Source of the DNA: Phyllobacteriaceae bacterium
Lineage (GTDB): Bacteria; Pseudomonadota; Alphaproteobacteria; Rhizobiales; Rhizobiaceae
Length of the DNA: 8,716 nt
NCBI GenBank assembly: GCA_024645155.1
Contig: JAHEGF010000140.1
Coordinates: 1-8,716, forward strand
Direction of reading: 5' to 3'
In this document: piece by piece, positions 1-6,065 of the stretch
Numbering within the stretch: the stretch's first letter is position 1
Layout of the letters: each line of letters begins with the position of its first letter
Notes under the pieces: model-generated
The model's database searches: none
The model's input: only the letters and a program-made list of their open reading frames with translations
Told to the model about the DNA's origin: nothing
Made by a program: the position numbers and the translations under genes

Positions 1-424
1 CGCCGGCTGCGATTTGCTCTTTTGCAGCCGCATATCTTGGATTGAATCGGCAGATGTGACCGATCATTAAGTGTCCGGCAGATTTCTTGGCGACGTCGCA
101 GATTTTCTGGCAATCGGCGACAGTATGGGCCATCGGCTTTTCAAGAAATACATGTTTGCCTGCTTGCAGTGCGGCAATGGTAGGATCAGTGTGCTGATCC
201 CACATGGTTACGACACTGACGGCGTCGATATCCGGATTTTCAAGCAGTTTATTGTAGTCGGTGTAAAGTTGGGAAACGTTGTATTTCTTGCCGAGTTCTT
301 CGAGGCGGCTCTCTGTTCGCGTGCACAATGCCACAAGCTCAAGTGATGGAATGGCGGAAATAGCATCGCAATGAATTTCCCCGAACCAGCCAAGACCTAT
401 TACTGCAATTCTAACCCTTTTCAT
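1..424 (-). CDS. Gfo/Idh/MocA-family NAD(P)-dependent oxidoreductase, N-terminal part (runs off left edge)
   Basis: The reading frame is open from an ATG at 424 to the window edge (141 codons, no stop), so only the nucleotide-binding half is visible. The start has a near-perfect ribosome site, GGAGGTG at 437-431, six bases upstream. The protein opens with a beta strand and the dinucleotide-binding loop GLGWFG (residues 10-15). The family hallmark EKP is at residues 95-97, where the lysine is usually catalytic, followed by the usual helix and a strand ending GHICRFNP. Members oxidise or reduce hydroxyl groups on sugars, inositols, amino sugars and related compounds in the cytoplasm. It lies 40 bases after the deacylase and is probably the fifth gene of the leftward operon. 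It is only distantly similar to the other Gfo/Idh protein at the right edge, so the two probably act on different intermediates. Family assignment is firm; substrate is unknown. Confidence 0.93.
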   Translation of the reverse strand, partial: MKRVRIAVIGLGWFGEIHCDAISAIPSLELVALCTRTESRLEELGKKYNVSQLYTDYNKLLENPDIDAVSVVTMWDQHTDPTIAALQAGKHVFLEKPMAHTVADCQKICDVAKKSAGHLMIGHICRFNPRYAAAKEQIAAG

Positions 425-430
425 GAAATT

Positions 431-437
431 CACCTCC
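431..437 (-). promoter_or_regulatory. Strong Shine-Dalgarno site of the left-edge oxidoreductase
   Basis: The minus strand reads GGAGGTG six bases before the ATG at 424. It is the strongest ribosome site in the leftward operon and fixes this start. The 40-base gap to the deacylase stop shows no convincing promoter or terminator, so the gene probably shares the upstream transcript. Confidence 0.8.
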
Positions 438-464
438 AACTCAAAGATATGCGTTGTCGAAAAT

Positions 465-1928
465 TCAGTGCCTGTGCAGGAAGCGTCCACCGGTCACGCC
501 GGTATGTCCGCCGTGGGACCAGCCTATCTGACCGTTGACCATGACGTGGTCGATTCCGGCCGCAGGTAATGTTGGATTGTCAAATGTGGACTTGTCGATA
601 ATGGTGTCGGCGTCGAACACGACAAGATCTGCAAAGGCGCCTTCTGCGACAATTCCGCGATCCTTCAGGCCGAAGTTCGTAGCTGAGAGTCCGGTCATCT
701 TGTGCACCGCCTGCTCAAGGGAAAACAGTTTTTCTTCGCGGCAGTAATGTCCAAGGACACGCGGGAACGTACCCCAAAGCCTTGGATGAGGGTGCGTATC
801 ATGCGGCAGTCCGTCCGAGCCAACCATAGTCGGCGGATAGCTCAGGATGCGACGCATATCCTGTTCGTCAATCTGGAAGTAGATGGCGCCGGCCGGGGCA
901 AGGCGAACAGCAGCGTCGACCTGGGAACAATTCCATTCCCTGGCAACGTCAGAAAGGTCGCGGGAAGCCATCTCGGGGTGGGGAACGGACCAGGCCACCA
1001 TGATGCGGATGTCCGGGTCAACCATGTGCGGCTCAAGGACGGTCGAACCCGCGACATAGGGGTAGGCATCCAGCGAGACATTTTGGCGGGCGCGGGCTTT
1101 CTCGATCATGGGAAGTGTTTCAGTACTGCGGCCCCAATTTTTTGGTCCGGCGCACTTGTGATGCGATATCACGACCGGCACACGGGCGCGGTTGGCTGTT
1201 TCAAAAGCTTCCTGAAGTGAATCCAGAACCCCGTCATGTTCATCGCGCATGTGGGTTGTGTAAGTTCCACCCCTGTCGCTCAATAGCTCGGCCAATGCGG
1301 CGACTTCCTCGATATCGGCTGCAGCGTTTGGCTTATACCACAGGCCGGTGCTGAACCCGATCGCACCGGCGTCAAGGCAATCGGCTAGCAGTTCACGCAT
1401 CTTGTCCAATTCATTGGTAGTGGCCTTCCGGCTGACATCGCGCATGACACCGACACGGAGAGTACTGTGTCCAACAAGGGCGGCGATGTTCACAGCAGGA
1501 GCTGCAGCATCTACGGCTTCCGCATACTCGCTCATTTTTGCGAAACGGAAAGCATCCTTACCACCAAGAAGGTTCAGTGGCGCGGGCAGGTCCGTGGGGA
1601 CAATAGGTGCAAGGCTAATTCCGCAATTGCCACCGATTACCGTCGTTACGCCCTGGCTGATCTTGGGGGCCATGCCCGGATTGACGAGAACCGCATTGTC
1701 GTCATGGGTGTGCACATCAATGAAACCCGGTGACACAATCTTCCCGCATGCATCTATTTCCCGAACGGCATTGAACCGCAAACTTCCTGGCTCAACAATA
1801 TGACTGATGCGTTCGCCGCAAATCGCCACATCGGCCAAACGCCGGTCGATACCGGTTCCGTCAACCACCGTTCCGCCACGCAGAACCGTATCGACATTCA
1901 GTGCATTTCCTGGTGTGTTTTCAGTCAC
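465..1928 (-). CDS. N-acyl-D-amino-acid deacylase (D-aminoacylase), amidohydrolase superfamily
   Basis: This 487-residue zinc hydrolase is predicted to cleave the acyl group from N-acyl-D-amino acids or similar N-acylated compounds in the cytoplasm. The characterised Alcaligenes enzyme uses H67, H69, C96, H220, H250 and D366. Here H73 and H75 (HTH), C102 (GGNCG), H226 (THMRDE), H256 (SHHK) and D372 (GSDG) all sit at a constant offset of +6, so the active site looks intact. The N-terminal small beta domain (about 12-66) and the C-terminal strand-rich tail (VNGQ, GHTG) are also present. I chose a GTG start at 1928: it has GGAG seven bases upstream, gives the family's usual length, and places the first strand (VDTVLRGG) normally. 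The frame stays open 45 codons further upstream, but that part lies inside the regulator gene and has no deacylase character. The start overlaps the regulator stop by 8 bases, suggesting translational coupling. Acyl and amino-acid specificity cannot be read. Confidence 0.92.
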   Translation of the reverse strand: MTENTPGNALNVDTVLRGGTVVDGTGIDRRLADVAICGERISHIVEPGSLRFNAVREIDACGKIVSPGFIDVHTHDDNAVLVNPGMAPKISQGVTTVIGGNCGISLAPIVPTDLPAPLNLLGGKDAFRFAKMSEYAEAVDAAAPAVNIAALVGHSTLRVGVMRDVSRKATTNELDKMRELLADCLDAGAIGFSTGLWYKPNAAADIEEVAALAELLSDRGGTYTTHMRDEHDGVLDSLQEAFETANRARVPVVISHHKCAGPKNWGRSTETLPMIEKARARQNVSLDAYPYVAGSTVLEPHMVDPDIRIMVAWSVPHPEMASRDLSDVAREWNCSQVDAAVRLAPAGAIYFQIDEQDMRRILSYPPTMVGSDGLPHDTHPHPRLWGTFPRVLGHYCREEKLFSLEQAVHKMTGLSATNFGLKDRGIVAEGAFADLVVFDADTIIDKSTFDNPTLPAAGIDHVMVNGQIGWSHGGHTGVTGGRFLHRH

Positions 1929-2889
1929 CGAGCGGCTCCAGAACCTCACCTTTGCGTATGTTGAGCAGATTGAACTTGACCCGCCGTAAGGTCTCCTGCG
2001 CCGTTTCGCCGAGCCGGTATCCAACGGCGGTGGCCAACAGATCCATGACGACCAGGAAAGCAAACCTTGAAGCGGTTGGTTTCATCACATCCGCGCTTTC
2101 GGGAATTTCCATTGTGAGCGGCACATCAACCGCATTTGCCAGAGCGGTATTTGAACGGGTTATTGCAATCGTTCGCGCATGGTACTGCCGGGCTATACTT
2201 GCTGAATCGACCATCTCGACCGTGCGGCCCGTCGCAGAGACAAATATCGCCGCATCTTCCGGTCCCAATGTCGAAACGACCATGCGCATGAGGTAGGTGT
2301 CGCAATAGCTCGTTACTGAAATGCCGTAGCGAAACAACCTGTATTGGGTTTCCTGTGCTAGTGTTGTCGAACCGCCGCCCACACCAAATACCAGCACCCG
2401 TTTGGCATTGACGATAAAATCCACCGCAGCAAGGATACCCTTGTCGTCGAGTTGCATTTCGGCAAGGCCAATGGCGTTACGTGCATCATCAAACACCTTG
2501 TTCCTGAAAGGTATGGCAGTGCCAGTACCGTTTTTTGGCCGGTCGTGAAAATAGATTGCGCCAACCACCAGGCTTTGTGCCAGGCGCAGCTTGAAATCCC
2601 TGACCCCGTCGCATCCAAGACTGCGGCAAAACCGCGTTACTGTCGGCTCGCTGACATGCGCACGTCGAGCAAGTGTTGCATTGCTAGCGTGGACCGCAAA
2701 TTCAGGGTCGCGCAGTACAACTTCCGCGACCCGCCCTTCAGCAGGCTTCAGATCGGGTTGAAGTTCTCTCAGCCGGGAAATCAGATCGGCACCAACTTTT
2801 CCGCGGTTGCCGTACATCTCGTGAGATGATGGAACTGATGCCGTCTGCCCATCGCCGTCAATTGAGATCGTCGCCTGCTTGTGTTTCAA
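1921..2889 (-). CDS. RpiR/MurR-family transcriptional regulator (HTH + SIS domain)
   Basis: Numbered from the TTG at 2889, the protein has 322 residues. Residues about 36-107 form the RpiR-type helix-turn-helix domain (LKPAEGRVAEVVL, then a recognition segment around SEPTVTRFCRSLG at 80-92). Residues about 150-290 form a SIS domain, which binds phosphosugars: the glycine-rich loop FGVGGGST is at 168-175 and the second loop SATGRT at 218-223. Family members regulate sugar, amino-sugar or muropeptide catabolism and usually respond to a phosphorylated intermediate. The start is undecided: TTG 2889 has only a weak GGA upstream, while an in-frame ATG at 2817 would give 298 residues, closer to the family norm, but also lacks a clear ribosome site. 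The gene lies between the dehydrogenase (84-base gap) and the deacylase (8-base overlap), so it is probably the local regulator. The palindrome at 5072-5088 is its best candidate operator. Confidence 0.92.
   Translation of the reverse strand: MKHKQATISIDGDGQTASVPSSHEMYGNRGKVGADLISRLRELQPDLKPAEGRVAEVVLRDPEFAVHASNATLARRAHVSEPTVTRFCRSLGCDGVRDFKLRLAQSLVVGAIYFHDRPKNGTGTAIPFRNKVFDDARNAIGLAEMQLDDKGILAAVDFIVNAKRVLVFGVGGGSTTLAQETQYRLFRYGISVTSYCDTYLMRMVVSTLGPEDAAIFVSATGRTVEMVDSASIARQYHARTIAITRSNTALANAVDVPLTMEIPESADVMKPTASRFAFLVVMDLLATAVGYRLGETAQETLRRVKFNLLNIRKGEVLEPLGD
1936..1939 (-). promoter_or_regulatory. Ribosome site deciding the deacylase GTG start
   Basis: The minus strand carries GGAG seven bases before the GTG at 1928, inside the last codons of the regulator gene. 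It supports an overlapping GTG start rather than the far-upstream alternative that would add 45 unrelated residues. Confidence 0.6.
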
Positions 2890-2973
2890 TTTGCCGTTTC
2901 CGTTTTGCTAGTGCATTCGCCGGTTGAGTGATGTCGGCGTCGTGTATCCACCGATAGCGAAATGCGAAAAAAT

Positions 2974-3762
2974 TCAGAACTCCTTCAGTGTCAGTTCTCG
3001 GGTCATGACGATATTTCCGGCTGAAAGACCACAATCAACCGGCAGAACTGCGCCGGAAATCGCACCGGCATCCTCGGAAGCAAGAAAAATCGCGACCCTG
3101 GCTATGTCTATCGGATCAGCAACACGTCGCAGCGGATACCATCGAACAAGCTGCTCGAATATTTCCGGATTCTTCTCGATCCTGTGGTTCCAGATGGGGG
3201 TGCGGACAGTTCCCGGGCAAATGATATTGGCGCGAATTCCAAATCGCCCATATTCCATCGCGAGGGATTTCGTGTAGCTGATGAGACCGGCCTTTGCGGC
3301 GCTGTAGGCGGGATCTCCAAGTGCTGTCAGGCCGTTGATCGAACCAATATTGACGATGGCTCCACCACCCTTGGCCTTCATGTCTTCGACCACCATGCTT
3401 GTGCAATGATACGCACCATTCAGATTACTGTTAATGTCTGAGCGCCAGATATCAGCGGTGGTCTCTTCCATGTTGCCGGCACCGGAATATCCGGCGTTAT
3501 TTATCAGGAAATCGATGGCCCCAAGTTTCGCGCGCAATGCAGTGATTGCAATTTCGACCTGGTCTGCCGCCCCGATATCTGCAATCGCCGCCGCCGCCTT
3601 GAATCCGCTGCTTTGCAGGTTTTCCGCTGTCGACAATACTTCCTCGTCACGATCGAGGGCGCCGATGCGGGCACCCTCCTCAGCAAAACATCGGCACAGT
3701 TCCTGGCCGATACCGCCGGCAGCACCCGTTACAACTACCGTTTTCCCATCGAACCTGCTCAT
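2974..3762 (-). CDS. SDR-family oxidoreductase (classical short-chain dehydrogenase)
   Basis: This 262-residue protein is a full-length classical short-chain dehydrogenase. It shows the cofactor loop TGAAGGIG (12-19), NNAG (88-91), and the catalytic set N113, S141, Y153 and K157 (YSAAK). D37 at the end of the second strand is the usual mark of NAD rather than NADP preference. The PG motif and T near residues 183-188 (CPGTVRTP) are also standard. It should interconvert an alcohol and a ketone, in this setting probably on a sugar-like or hydroxy-acid intermediate; the true substrate is unknown. Its ATG overlaps the stop of the upstream barrel-like gene as ATGA, with GGAG ten bases upstream of the start, so the two are translationally coupled and probably act in sequence. 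Many such genes are annotated as 3-oxoacyl-ACP reductase by similarity, but nothing here suggests a fatty-acid role. Confidence 0.94.
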   Translation of the reverse strand: MSRFDGKTVVVTGAAGGIGQELCRCFAEEGARIGALDRDEEVLSTAENLQSSGFKAAAAIADIGAADQVEIAITALRAKLGAIDFLINNAGYSGAGNMEETTADIWRSDINSNLNGAYHCTSMVVEDMKAKGGGAIVNIGSINGLTALGDPAYSAAKAGLISYTKSLAMEYGRFGIRANIICPGTVRTPIWNHRIEKNPEIFEQLVRWYPLRRVADPIDIARVAIFLASEDAGAISGAVLPVDCGLSAGNIVMTRELTLKEF

Positions 3763-4946
3763 GCCGCGCCATCTCCGGCAGCCAGCGCGTCTGCCATCCA
3801 GTCAAGGCTGGATTGGCGAAGATGCCCGAAGTTGTAAAAGGAAATTTCCGGCACCCCTCCCTCCCGCAGTGCTCGAACTGCGCCCATGACGCTTTCCCTG
3901 CTGTTAAGATCGGGGTGGGCTGGTCGCAATATGCCGCGAATTTTCTCAGTCCCCCCAATTCGGCGGGCCACATCAGCCAGGTCACTCTTGATGCGTTCCA
4001 CCGACGGTTCGTAGAAACACACTTCAAGATAGTCAGCTACTTCAGATATGCTCTTGAGATCGCTGCCTTCGTACCAAGCGCCGCCAGTTGGTCGGGCCAC
4101 AGACGGAATGACTGCAACGGCTGCGTCGGGACGGACAGCGTTGCGTATTTCGGCTACCAGCGACGTGACAGGGTTGCAACGCCAGCGCATGAAGGCGGAA
4201 AGCTCGGGATCCAACACCAAATCTGCGGCCCAGAACGCACCCGCCATATCTTCAGGGTAATCAAAGTCGCTGGCCAGACATGCGGAAATCGCATCTGCAA
4301 CACGCTCCTTCAGTCCCGCGGTATCAATTCCGGCGGCGATGGATTGCGTCATGCAGTGGTCGCAAAAACACAATCCGAGAAGATTGTTGAGCCACTGGTT
4401 GGGTTTTACGAGGGCAAACTCGTGATGGTATCCGTGTTCATATGGCAGGAAACCCGGGGATTCCAAACTTATGCCGGCGACTTGATAATTGTCGGTGACA
4501 TCGCGGCAAAGTGCGACCGCGTACTCGCGCGTCCGTGGTGAGCAGGGGCAAAGACTATATATGTACCGGTCTCCGAAAGCGTTTGAAACGCAATCTTCCA
4601 GGTGCAATTCGCCAAGGCGTGAATTGTGCATGAGTACAATCCACGCGGTCACATCCATTTCCTCGAGGTCGCAGCACTCGCGTAAAATATCCTGTGTTCC
4701 TACCAGGCTGTTTTCGACAGGCTGGATAGCTCCATACACACCGGTATTTGTCTTGAAATATGCAGTGCCGTCTTCGGGAAAGTACACTTTGCCGGACTTG
4801 CCGTGCGGCCGGAGAAACTTACCTGCGTGATACGAAGTCGCCAGGGTAATCGCGTTCAAATTGCGCTTCCGAAAACTCTCGGCCGCGGATGGAACCCCTT
4901 TTTCTGCCAGGTCCCACGCATAACAGAAAATGGATTGATAGCTCAT
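3759..4946 (-). CDS. Uncharacterised protein, probable glycosidase-like TIM-barrel
   Basis: I do not recognise this 395-residue protein with certainty. It begins with a strand-helix unit (SYQSIFCYAWDLAEKG, then an RNLNAITLATSYH strand) and ends with another (GVPEISFYNFGHL), the alternation expected of a TIM barrel. In the middle, a strand carries AWIVLMHNS (101-109), followed by CPCSP (133-137), then a strand ending ISLESPG (159-165) whose E162 could be a catalytic acid. After that come YEHGYHHE (169-176) and a cysteine cluster CFCDHC (193-198). Strand-end Glu followed by a CxCxxC-like segment resembles 'hypothetical glycosyl hydrolase' families; this is a weak, pattern-based call. There is no signal peptide, so it should act in the cytoplasm. 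I chose the ATG at 4946 because a plausible promoter at 4989-5017 would place transcription start near 4982; the frame stays open to a TTG at 5009, which would lie inside that promoter. It leads the leftward operon and overlaps the dehydrogenase start by four bases. Confidence 0.8.
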   Translation of the reverse strand: MSYQSIFCYAWDLAEKGVPSAAESFRKRNLNAITLATSYHAGKFLRPHGKSGKVYFPEDGTAYFKTNTGVYGAIQPVENSLVGTQDILRECCDLEEMDVTAWIVLMHNSRLGELHLEDCVSNAFGDRYIYSLCPCSPRTREYAVALCRDVTDNYQVAGISLESPGFLPYEHGYHHEFALVKPNQWLNNLLGLCFCDHCMTQSIAAGIDTAGLKERVADAISACLASDFDYPEDMAGAFWAADLVLDPELSAFMRWRCNPVTSLVAEIRNAVRPDAAVAVIPSVARPTGGAWYEGSDLKSISEVADYLEVCFYEPSVERIKSDLADVARRIGGTEKIRGILRPAHPDLNSRESVMGAVRALREGGVPEISFYNFGHLRQSSLDWMADALAAGDGAA

Positions 4947-4988
4947 CAGCACAGTTCCCGTCCCATTGCAATGTAACATAATCCCAAA

Positions 4989-5017
4989 AATGTAGGAAAC
5001 CAACATCAAACTTGCAA
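4989..5017 (-). promoter_or_regulatory. Candidate sigma70-type promoter of the leftward operon
   Basis: On the minus strand, TTGCAA (5017-5012) is followed after exactly 17 bases by TACATT (4994-4989). Each box matches four of six consensus positions. Transcription would begin near 4982, leaving a leader of about 36 bases before the ATG at 4946. This is a match by eye in an AT-rich stretch and needs 5'-end mapping. Confidence 0.4.
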
Positions 5018-5019
5018 AA
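5010..5019. repeat. Direct repeat ACTTGCAAAA, copy 1
   Basis: The 10-mer occurs here and again at 5168-5177, 158 bases apart, both in the control region. Copy 1 contains the -35 box of the leftward promoter candidate. It may be chance in AT-rich DNA or a shared regulatory element. Confidence 0.35.
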
Positions 5020-5032
5020 CAGGGCTCCCTGT
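5019..5032. promoter_or_regulatory. Palindrome ACAGGG-CT-CCCTGT, candidate protein-binding site
   Basis: This is a perfect 6-2-6 inverted repeat. It sits one base upstream of the -35 box of the candidate leftward promoter, a position suited to an activator or a second regulator. No matching copy was noticed elsewhere in the window. Confidence 0.35.
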
Positions 5033-5071
5033 GTGGAAAACCGAGTGAAATACGTTGCCAATTCCCTCAAA

Positions 5072-5088
5072 ATGTAAGAGACTTACAT
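5072..5088. promoter_or_regulatory. Perfect palindrome ATGTAAG-AGA-CTTACAT, candidate RpiR-type operator
   Basis: This is a perfect 7-3-7 inverted repeat in the middle of the divergent control region. Its inner 15 bases have the layout TGTAA-N5-TTACA, the same outer bases and spacing as the published operator of HexR, an RpiR-family sugar regulator (TGTAATTAAATTACA). The RpiR-family gene in this locus is therefore its likely partner (inference). The right arm overlaps the candidate rightward -35 box, so binding could repress the transporter operon. A related short palindrome, ATGTAACAT at 4971-4979, lies near the predicted leftward transcription start and might be a secondary site. Confidence 0.6.
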
Positions 5089-5111
5089 AAAGAGCTCGCG
5101 CGAAATAGCAT
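5082..5111 (+). promoter_or_regulatory. Weak candidate promoter of the transporter operon
   Basis: CTTACA (5082-5087) and TAGCAT (5106-5111) are spaced 18 bases apart and each match four of six consensus positions. The -35 box is the right arm of the palindrome. The leader to the ATG at 5238 would be about 120 bases. No better rightward pair was found, but confidence is low. Confidence 0.25.
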
Positions 5112-5167
5112 GTGCCGACGGGCGGCAGCGGGTGGTTCTGCAGTTGAATGCCGACAAGAGAGGGTCG

Positions 5168-5177
5168 ACTTGCAAAA
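5168..5177. repeat. Direct repeat ACTTGCAAAA, copy 2
   Basis: This is the second copy of the 10-mer at 5010-5019. It lies about 60 bases before the ATPase start, in the probable leader of the transporter message. Confidence 0.35.
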
Positions 5178-5237
5178 ATTGTCAATTCCCCGAACTGTTG
5201 GGAAACAAAGCAACTCGGGTGACCGGAGTGGCCGATA

Positions 5238-6065
5238 ATGGATTCTAAGCCAGGCACCCCGGACAAGTTGGTGGTAGAAAACGCCACCAAGTATTATGAA
5301 ACGCAGTCCGGCCCGCTTCATGCGATTGATAATTTTTCAATGAGCGTCAAGGATGGCGAATTTGCCTGTGTAGTGGGTCCGTCTGGCTGTGGGAAAACGA
5401 CACTTCTTTGGTCGGTTGCTGGTCTTCATCCGCTAACAGATGGCAAGGTCCTGCTCGACGGTGAGCCGGTCACCGGTCCACATCCGCAAATTGGAATGGT
5501 ATTCCAGGAGGCAAATTTGCTTCCCTGGCGTAATCTCACAAAAAACATCCGGTTCCCTTTTGAAATAAAGAAAGTACCGCCGGATGAAGCTCACATCGAA
5601 CACCTGCTCGACCGGGTTGGATTGACAGGATTCGGCAACAAGTTTCCGCGCGAGCTTTCCGGTGGAATGCAGCAGCGGGCCGCTATCGTCCGTGCGCTGT
5701 CATTCAATCCGTCCGTATTGTTGATGGATGAGCCCTTTGGTGCACTCGATGCCTTTACCAGGGACGAAATGAACCTGCTGGTCGAGGAAATCTGGCTGGA
5801 AACAAGAAAAACCATCCTCTTTATTACACACAATATTACGGAAGCGGTATTTCTGTCTGACCGCGTATTCGTGATGTCATCAAGACCCGGTCGGCTGGCC
5901 AAGATATTTACCATCACGCTGCCCAGGCCCAGAACGCTTGATATGCTTGCGACTAAAGAGGTTTTCGATCTCGTTAATGAGATCAAGGCGGAAATAGAAC
6001 ACCGCCCGCCGGCTAACGAAGATGCCAGCGGGCAGGTATCGCCAGTTGCAGACGAGGTTGGATAG
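5238..6065 (+). CDS. ABC transporter ATP-binding protein, NitT/TauT (nitrate/sulfonate/taurine) type
   Basis: This 275-residue ATPase powers a small-molecule importer at the inner face of the cytoplasmic membrane. All motifs are intact: Walker A GPSGCGKTT (47-55), the Q-loop glutamine Q90 in FQEANLLPW, the signature LSGGMQQR (140-147), Walker B VLLMDE (160-165), the D-loop region GALD, and the switch histidine H198 (ITHNITEA). The LLPW sequence after the Q-loop and the C-terminal SSRPG are typical of the SsuB/TauB/NrtD group. The ATG at 5238 has GGAG nine bases upstream. The stop abuts the permease start directly (TAGATG), so the two are coupled. The subgroup imports varied substrates (sulfonates, nitrate, thiamine precursors, aromatic acids), so the name does not set the substrate. 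Confidence 0.95.
   Translation: MDSKPGTPDKLVVENATKYYETQSGPLHAIDNFSMSVKDGEFACVVGPSGCGKTTLLWSVAGLHPLTDGKVLLDGEPVTGPHPQIGMVFQEANLLPWRNLTKNIRFPFEIKKVPPDEAHIEHLLDRVGLTGFGNKFPRELSGGMQQRAAIVRALSFNPSVLLMDEPFGALDAFTRDEMNLLVEEIWLETRKTILFITHNITEAVFLSDRVFVMSSRPGRLAKIFTITLPRPRTLDMLATKEVFDLVNEIKAEIEHRPPANEDASGQVSPVADEVG

Larger units (their letters stand above)
4947..5237. promoter_or_regulatory. Divergent intergenic control region
   Basis: These 291 bases separate the leftward enzyme operon from the rightward transporter operon. They contain no convincing gene. They hold a leftward promoter candidate (4989-5017), two palindromes (5019-5032 and 5072-5088), a weaker rightward promoter candidate (5082-5111), a 10-base direct repeat (5010-5019 and 5168-5177), and a weak leader hairpin (5189-5219, arms CCCGA/TCGGG and GTTG/CAAC). 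A single regulator bound in this region could control both operons. Confidence 0.75.

Noticed and set aside
702..1220. A 172-codon plus-strand frame
   Set aside because: Antisense to the deacylase, whose catalytic residues are all on the minus strand; no motif or start signal.
2918..2939. A weak inverted repeat CGCCG/CGGCG between the dehydrogenase and regulator genes
   Set aside because: Only five pairs with a 12-base loop and no T-run downstream; not enough to call a terminator or operator.
2974..3762. Calling the dehydrogenase a fatty-acid 3-oxoacyl-ACP reductase (FabG)
   Set aside because: The motifs are shared by all classical SDRs, Asp at the end of the second strand favours NAD, and no fatty-acid gene is nearby.
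3813..4541. A 242-codon open frame on the plus strand
   Set aside because: It lies wholly antisense to the barrel-like gene, has no recognisable motif or ribosome site, and its composition is that of a shadow of the coding frame.
4947..5009. A 21-residue N-terminal extension of the barrel-like protein starting at TTG 5009 or ATG 5006
   Set aside because: There is no ribosome site, it lies within the candidate promoter, and the extension would be read only if transcription began further upstream. It remains possible if the promoter call is wrong.
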